Shown here piece by piece: positions 21,109 to 24,128 of a DNA stretch of 24,128 bases. The DNA is from Candidatus Blautia equi. GTDB lineage: Bacteria > Bacillota > Clostridia > Lachnospirales > Lachnospiraceae. The DNA is taken from contig JAGHUU010000308.1 in assembly GCA_018064695.1 (NCBI GenBank), positions 1-24,128 on the forward strand, given 5' to 3'. A program made the position numbers and the translations under genes. A model generated the notes under the pieces. That model saw only the letters and a program-made list of their open reading frames with translations. It had not been told where the DNA came from and did not search any database. Positions within the stretch are counted from its first letter, which is position 1. The number at the start of each line of letters is the position of its first letter.

Positions 21109-22486
21109 GGTCATCACCTCCTGTTCTGTTGAACTGCGGTAATTTATGGGTGGACATAAGGTTAAACTCCTTAATCATTCTGATGATCAGAAGCAGCATG
21201 ATGATCAGATTCAGCACGATTGTGCCGTAATACCAGAGGTCAGAAACCGGTGCAAAGATAATCACTGCCCAATCCAGCACCGCCAGCACAATGCCCAGAA
21301 TCTCATCCCACGTAACAGGGCTGTACTTTGGTATCTCCTCATTCGGCCGGTTTTTGCTGAGCCAGCCAAGGTCTTTGGTCTTATGCTCTCTCTCATATAC
21401 CGCCTGGCTGGAGAAGAAGCTCATAACCACTGTGATGATCGTCAGCACAGAAGCCGCCATCAGAATATATTTCGGATGAATCGTCAGAAACAGATTCAGC
21501 AGCACAAAGATCGGAATTGCCATCAAAAAGGATGCCAGATAATATTTCTTCGTGGAAATAGGCACATCTGCCATGAGTTTTCCGGTCTGGCCGTTCACCG
21601 CCGCATATGCCACACGGTCACCGGATCTGTAGGAGAAGAACCATACCGGGTACATCACGTTTTCAACCTCTGTAACCCGGGTGTTCAATGACCTGTCGGT
21701 AAGCTTTGAGGTATCCGGAGAACCCTTCATTTTTGCTCTGTTCAACTCTGTGGATACCCTGTTTCTGGTCTCACGGACCGCCAGATCCTTAGCCTCCTGC
21801 TCGTAGACCTGCTTGTCCACATCGGAGATATCCGCATAGAAGCCGCTCATGTATGCAGAGTGGAAATCTTTGGCAGTGTTTCTGTCGTATGGCGCAATGG
21901 AATCACTGATCTCATCGTCAAAAGAGGAGGCGGAATCCTTGGCGTAGCCGCCGTAGGAAGCATCCACCCTTGCGTTGGCTGTGTAGGTGCGGGTCACCTC
22001 ATAGTCACCCTCCTGTCTCACGTCCGTACTGTGTACAATGATATCGTTATCCTGCTTTACGGAGTAGCACCAGTATGGCATATAAATACCGCGGAAGGAC
22101 TCGATCACCTCCGGATCGGTGAGCTCCGCCGGCGCAAAACCGGTTCTCTTAACCTTTGCAGTAAAACGTTTTTTGCAGTCGTCTTTTGTCACGCTGAACG
22201 GAATGATGTATTTTGGGCGTTTCTCCTGGCGAAGTTTACTCTCCAGCACATTGGAAGCACCGCAGTAGCTGCAGAAGACTGCTGCCTCGTTGTCTGTGCT
22301 GATCAGCTCACCGCCGCACTGCGGGCAGGTGAACACCGTCACATCAAAAATTTCGCTGCTCTCTGCGTTTCCCTTATCGTCCCGGAACATTCCCACGTCA
22401 TAGTGGCTGCCGCAGTAAGGGCATCCCATATCCTGGGTAGCAGGGTCAAACCTTAAGTTCGCCGCGCAGGAAGGACAGTCAAACAT
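21101..22486 (-). CDS. Zinc-ribbon membrane protein (TFIIB-type zinc ribbon, DUF)
   Basis: A 461-residue protein. Two N-terminal zinc ribbons are defined by four CxxC knuckles: CPSC (4-7), CPYC (22-25), CPQC near 54 and CSYC near 72. A long polar domain follows, with RGIYMPYWCYSVKQDNDIIV and VENVMYPVWFFSYRSGD. The last third has four hydrophobic helices, the first YYLASFLMAIPIFVLLNLFL. Proteins like this are often annotated as zinc-ribbon or PriA-like, but there is no helicase domain. The function is unknown. It is encoded directly upstream of, and overlaps, the TPM gene, an association that suggests a membrane complex. ATG start, with a weak AAGGGA ribosome site upstream. Confidence 0.85.
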   Translation of the reverse strand: MFDCPSCAANLRFDPATQDMGCPYCGSHYDVGMFRDDKGNAESSEIFDVTVFTCPQCGGELISTDNEAAVFCSYCGASNVLESKLRQEKRPKYIIPFSVTKDDCKKRFTAKVKRTGFAPAELTDPEVIESFRGIYMPYWCYSVKQDNDIIVHSTDVRQEGDYEVTRTYTANARVDASYGGYAKDSASSFDDEISDSIAPYDRNTAKDFHSAYMSGFYADISDVDKQVYEQEAKDLAVRETRNRVSTELNRAKMKGSPDTSKLTDRSLNTRVTEVENVMYPVWFFSYRSGDRVAYAAVNGQTGKLMADVPISTKKYYLASFLMAIPIFVLLNLFLTIHPKYILMAASVLTIITVVMSFFSSQAVYEREHKTKDLGWLSKNRPNEEIPKYSPVTWDEILGIVLAVLDWAVIIFAPVSDLWYYGTIVLNLIIMLLLIIRMIKEFNLMSTHKLPQFNRTGGDDRA

Positions 22487-22544
22487 ACGATCCCTTCTTT
22501 CTGTTTATATTTTTGTTTCTCATTTCCTTTTCAAAGCTGATTCA

Positions 22545-22572
22545 AGTATACCAAATATCCCCTCAAAATCAA
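22545..22572 (-). promoter_or_regulatory. Promoter of the zinc-ribbon/TPM operon
   Basis: On the minus strand TTGATT (22572-22567) and TATACT (22550-22545) are 16 bases apart, with TG one base before the -10. The start would lie near 22538, about 52 bases before the ATG at 22486. Confidence 0.6.
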
Positions 22573-22594
22573 CTTGATTCCGTCAGGAAAGCTC

Positions 22595-22623
22595 TTGCCA
22601 TAATAAAAAAAATCGTTTATGAT
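22595..22623 (+). promoter_or_regulatory. Promoter pointing toward the MFS gene
   Basis: TTGCCA (22595-22600) and TATGAT (22618-22623) with a 17-base spacer, back to back with the zinc-ribbon promoter. The predicted start near 22630 is about 215 bases ahead of the MFS start codon, leaving a long untranslated leader or a separate small RNA. Confidence 0.5.
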
Positions 22624-22629
22624 AGGAGC

Positions 22630-22740
22630 AGATTATGCGAAATGAGGATTTGTGAAATGTCCTGGAAAATGCCAACACTCCAACTGATAAAAGGTTATAT
22701 GATTCTCCCTTACGGGGATAGTGCGCCCTTTTTTCAGAGG
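22630..22740 (+). ncRNA. Candidate small RNA or structured leader
   Basis: This stretch begins where the 22595-22623 promoter should start and ends at CGCCCTTTTTT (22726-22735), a T6 tract. It has no credible gene on either strand. Two small stem-loops can be drawn: AGGAT/GTCCT (22645-22663) and ATTCTC/GGGGAT with G-T pairs near 22710-22728. The stem directly before the T-tract is weak, only about 3 bp, so termination there is uncertain. I do not recognise a known RNA family. With the flanks it fills the gene-free 22487-22844 region, together with the promoters and the MFS ribosome site. Confidence 0.3.
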
Positions 22741-22844
22741 AAAGTGTGAAAAACAGACATAACAAACCACAGATCACATCTGAAAAAAGCAAAGTGTATT
22801 ATCTCCCTGACGTTTAAAAAAATAAATGTTAAGGAGATTTTTTT

Positions 22845-23954
22845 ATGTTTAATATTAAAAAACAGATCAGCAGATTATATTTATCCTCTATAGTGGGAAA
22901 CCTTTCCCTCACCGGCGCGTGGGTGGCGCTTCTGGCTGCCCGGGGCTTCAGTCTGGTACAGATCGGCCTGGCTGAAACCGTCTTTCATATTGTAAGTCTG
23001 ATCTTTGAGATACCCTCCGGGGTTCTGGCGGATGTCTTTGGACGAAAGAAGATGCTGATGGTCAGCTGCTGCATGTGCTTCATTGGAAATCTGCTGATGA
23101 TCTTTTCAGGCAGCTTCTTTATGGTCTGCCTGTCCATTGCCTTTCAGGCACTGAATTATAACTTTTCCTCCGGTTCAGGCGATGCCCTGGCCTACGATTC
23201 CATGAAATATGCCGGTGTGGAATCCGGATATGAAAAATATGAATCCAATCAGATGATCATTTACCGCATCTGCGGCGGTCTCTCCACTTTGTGCGCAGGA
23301 CTGGCTCTGACCATCGGATACAGACTGGCCTATGGCTCTGACCTGATCCTCTGCGGGATCCAGATGGGAATTCTGATATCACTGAAAGAGATCCGTGTGG
23401 ATCAGAAAAAAGAGGATGCCCAAAGCACAAACATGTTTCGCGCTATTGCAGGTGAGCTGGCAAAATGCCTGAAGGAAAGCCTGATTTTTCTGAAAGAAGG
23501 CAGAAAAGCTCTGGCGCTCATGTTCAGCAACTCTCTGGTGGGCGCTTTTGATATCCTGCTGCTCTTCTTCCTCCAGGCCAGACTGCCGGAGGTGGGCATT
23601 CCCGGATGGGCACTTGGCCCTGCCCTGTTCTTTATGGAGCTTGGCGGCGTAGTGGGTTCCAAGCTGATTCTGAAATGTAAGAATGTGAGATACAGAACGA
23701 TCTTTCTTGCCACCGCCGCAATGGTGGTGACCGGCACATTGCTGGAGCATACAGGCATGTATCTTATTATGGCACTTGGCGGTTTCCTCTCCGCTGTGGG
23801 CGACGATGCCCTGCAGGTACGCTCCAATGCCATCCTGCAGGATATGTTCCCTTCCGATCAGAGGGCGACACTGATCTCCTTTGAATCCTTCACTTTCTCT
23901 GTGGTGATGATCGTGCTCTCCCCGCTGGCCGGATTCTTCTTTTCTTTCTGGTAA
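22845..23954 (+). CDS. Major facilitator superfamily transporter, C-terminally short
   Basis: A 369-residue membrane protein of the MFS drug-efflux type. The N-terminal half has the signature loop ADVFGRKK between helices two and three, followed by QALNYNFSSGSGDALAYDS. About eleven hydrophobic segments can be counted. Usual members have twelve and about 390-420 residues; here the frame stops at TGG-TAA, directly after SPLAGFFFSFW, in what looks like helix eleven. Neither of the other frames downstream resumes an MFS helix, so the end may be lost by recombination rather than a simple frameshift. The ATG has AAGGAGA upstream. The 5' leader is long. The substrate is unknown. Confidence 0.85.
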   Translation: MFNIKKQISRLYLSSIVGNLSLTGAWVALLAARGFSLVQIGLAETVFHIVSLIFEIPSGVLADVFGRKKMLMVSCCMCFIGNLLMIFSGSFFMVCLSIAFQALNYNFSSGSGDALAYDSMKYAGVESGYEKYESNQMIIYRICGGLSTLCAGLALTIGYRLAYGSDLILCGIQMGILISLKEIRVDQKKEDAQSTNMFRAIAGELAKCLKESLIFLKEGRKALALMFSNSLVGAFDILLLFFLQARLPEVGIPGWALGPALFFMELGGVVGSKLILKCKNVRYRTIFLATAAMVVTGTLLEHTGMYLIMALGGFLSAVGDDALQVRSNAILQDMFPSDQRATLISFESFTFSVVMIVLSPLAGFFFSFW

Positions 23955-24061
23955 AATATACTGAACCTGTTACTCGTGTTTAGCGCCTTATAAGAGCAAA
24001 AATAAGCATCGCTACTCCGCTGACCAGCCATAATAAACATTGTTACGATTGCAATTTCAAA

Positions 24062-24127
24062 TCAACAATCATCCATAGTATCTTTTAACCACTGGAGCGC
24101 TTTTCTTCGATTATCAGGATTCCAACA
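24062..24127 (-). CDS. Possible 3' end of a gene running off the window
   Basis: Reading the minus strand from the window edge, an open frame encodes NPDNRRKALQWLKDTMDDC before a TGA stop (24064-24062). The residues would form a charged amphipathic helix, plausible as a C-terminus, but 21 codons are too few to be sure and no family can be named. The DNA between this stop and the MFS stop (23955-24061) is AT-rich, with a CTTATAAG palindrome and no T-tailed terminator. Confidence 0.3.
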   Translation of the reverse strand, partial: CWNPDNRRKALQWLKDTMDDC

Positions 24128-24128
24128 C

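Noticed and set aside
22583..22792. Minus-strand open frame of 69 codons in the MFS leader region
   Set aside because: No ribosome site and it runs through two promoters; kept only as a hint that the DNA may be a dispersed element.
23985..24000. CTTATAAG palindrome after the MFS gene as a terminator
   Set aside because: AT-rich core with no following T-tract on either strand.

Overview
The window looks like chromosomal DNA of an anaerobic Clostridia, most probably Lachnospiraceae. I infer this from strong AGGAGG-type ribosome sites before nearly every gene, frequent SigA-like -35/-10 pairs, T-tailed hairpins between convergent genes, a TRAP transporter with divergent Zn-alcohol dehydrogenase, a NifX-FKBP fusion and a zinc-ribbon/TPM pair. 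I could not run a search, so the taxonomy is an inference. No rRNA, tRNA, CRISPR array, prophage or intact insertion sequence was seen.

Layout. Bases 1-94 are homopolymer-rich sequence that looks like a poor contig end running into a REP-like repeat. Then come, on the minus strand, aspartokinase and a TetR regulator (95-2047), and on the plus strand a membrane protein with a GGDEF domain (2266-3411). From 7507 down to 3530 runs a minus-strand operon of ABC ATPase, ABC permease, Ldh-family oxidoreductase and an unrecognised 151-residue protein. Its near-consensus promoter is overlaid by two copies of a perfect 7-bp-arm palindrome. Upstream and in the same direction (12253 to 7615) lie a GlpA-like FAD enzyme with a [2Fe-2S] domain, a second FAD/NAD oxidoreductase, a DUF1667 protein and a secreted acidic protein. 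No terminator separates this block from the ABC operon. A GntR/FCD regulator (12356-13069) is divergent from the flavoenzymes across a short control region with overlapping promoters and a 13-bp palindrome.

The next block is a TRAP transporter (dctP-dctQ-dctM, minus strand, 16039 to 13190), divergent from a Zn-dependent alcohol dehydrogenase (16342-17367). Both have good promoters in the shared 302-bp region and optimised codons. A second Zn-dependent dehydrogenase, an SGNH hydrolase and a NifX-SlyD/FKBP fusion follow on the minus strand (20155 to 17474). Then come a TPM-domain protein and a zinc-ribbon membrane protein (22486 to 20302), a possible small RNA or long leader, and an MFS transporter (22845-23954) that seems to lack its last membrane helix. 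The final bases may hold the 3' end of another minus-strand gene.

How it may work together (inference): the TRAP system probably imports a carboxylate, perhaps a sugar acid. The two Zn-dehydrogenases and perhaps the flavoenzyme set and Ldh-family enzyme would oxidise or reduce it or its products, with the GntR/FCD protein sensing a related acid. The substrate cannot be read from the sequence. The least ordinary items are the tandem operators over the ABC/Ldh promoter, the metal-rich NifX-FKBP fusion, and the unexplained promoter-plus-leader before the MFS gene.
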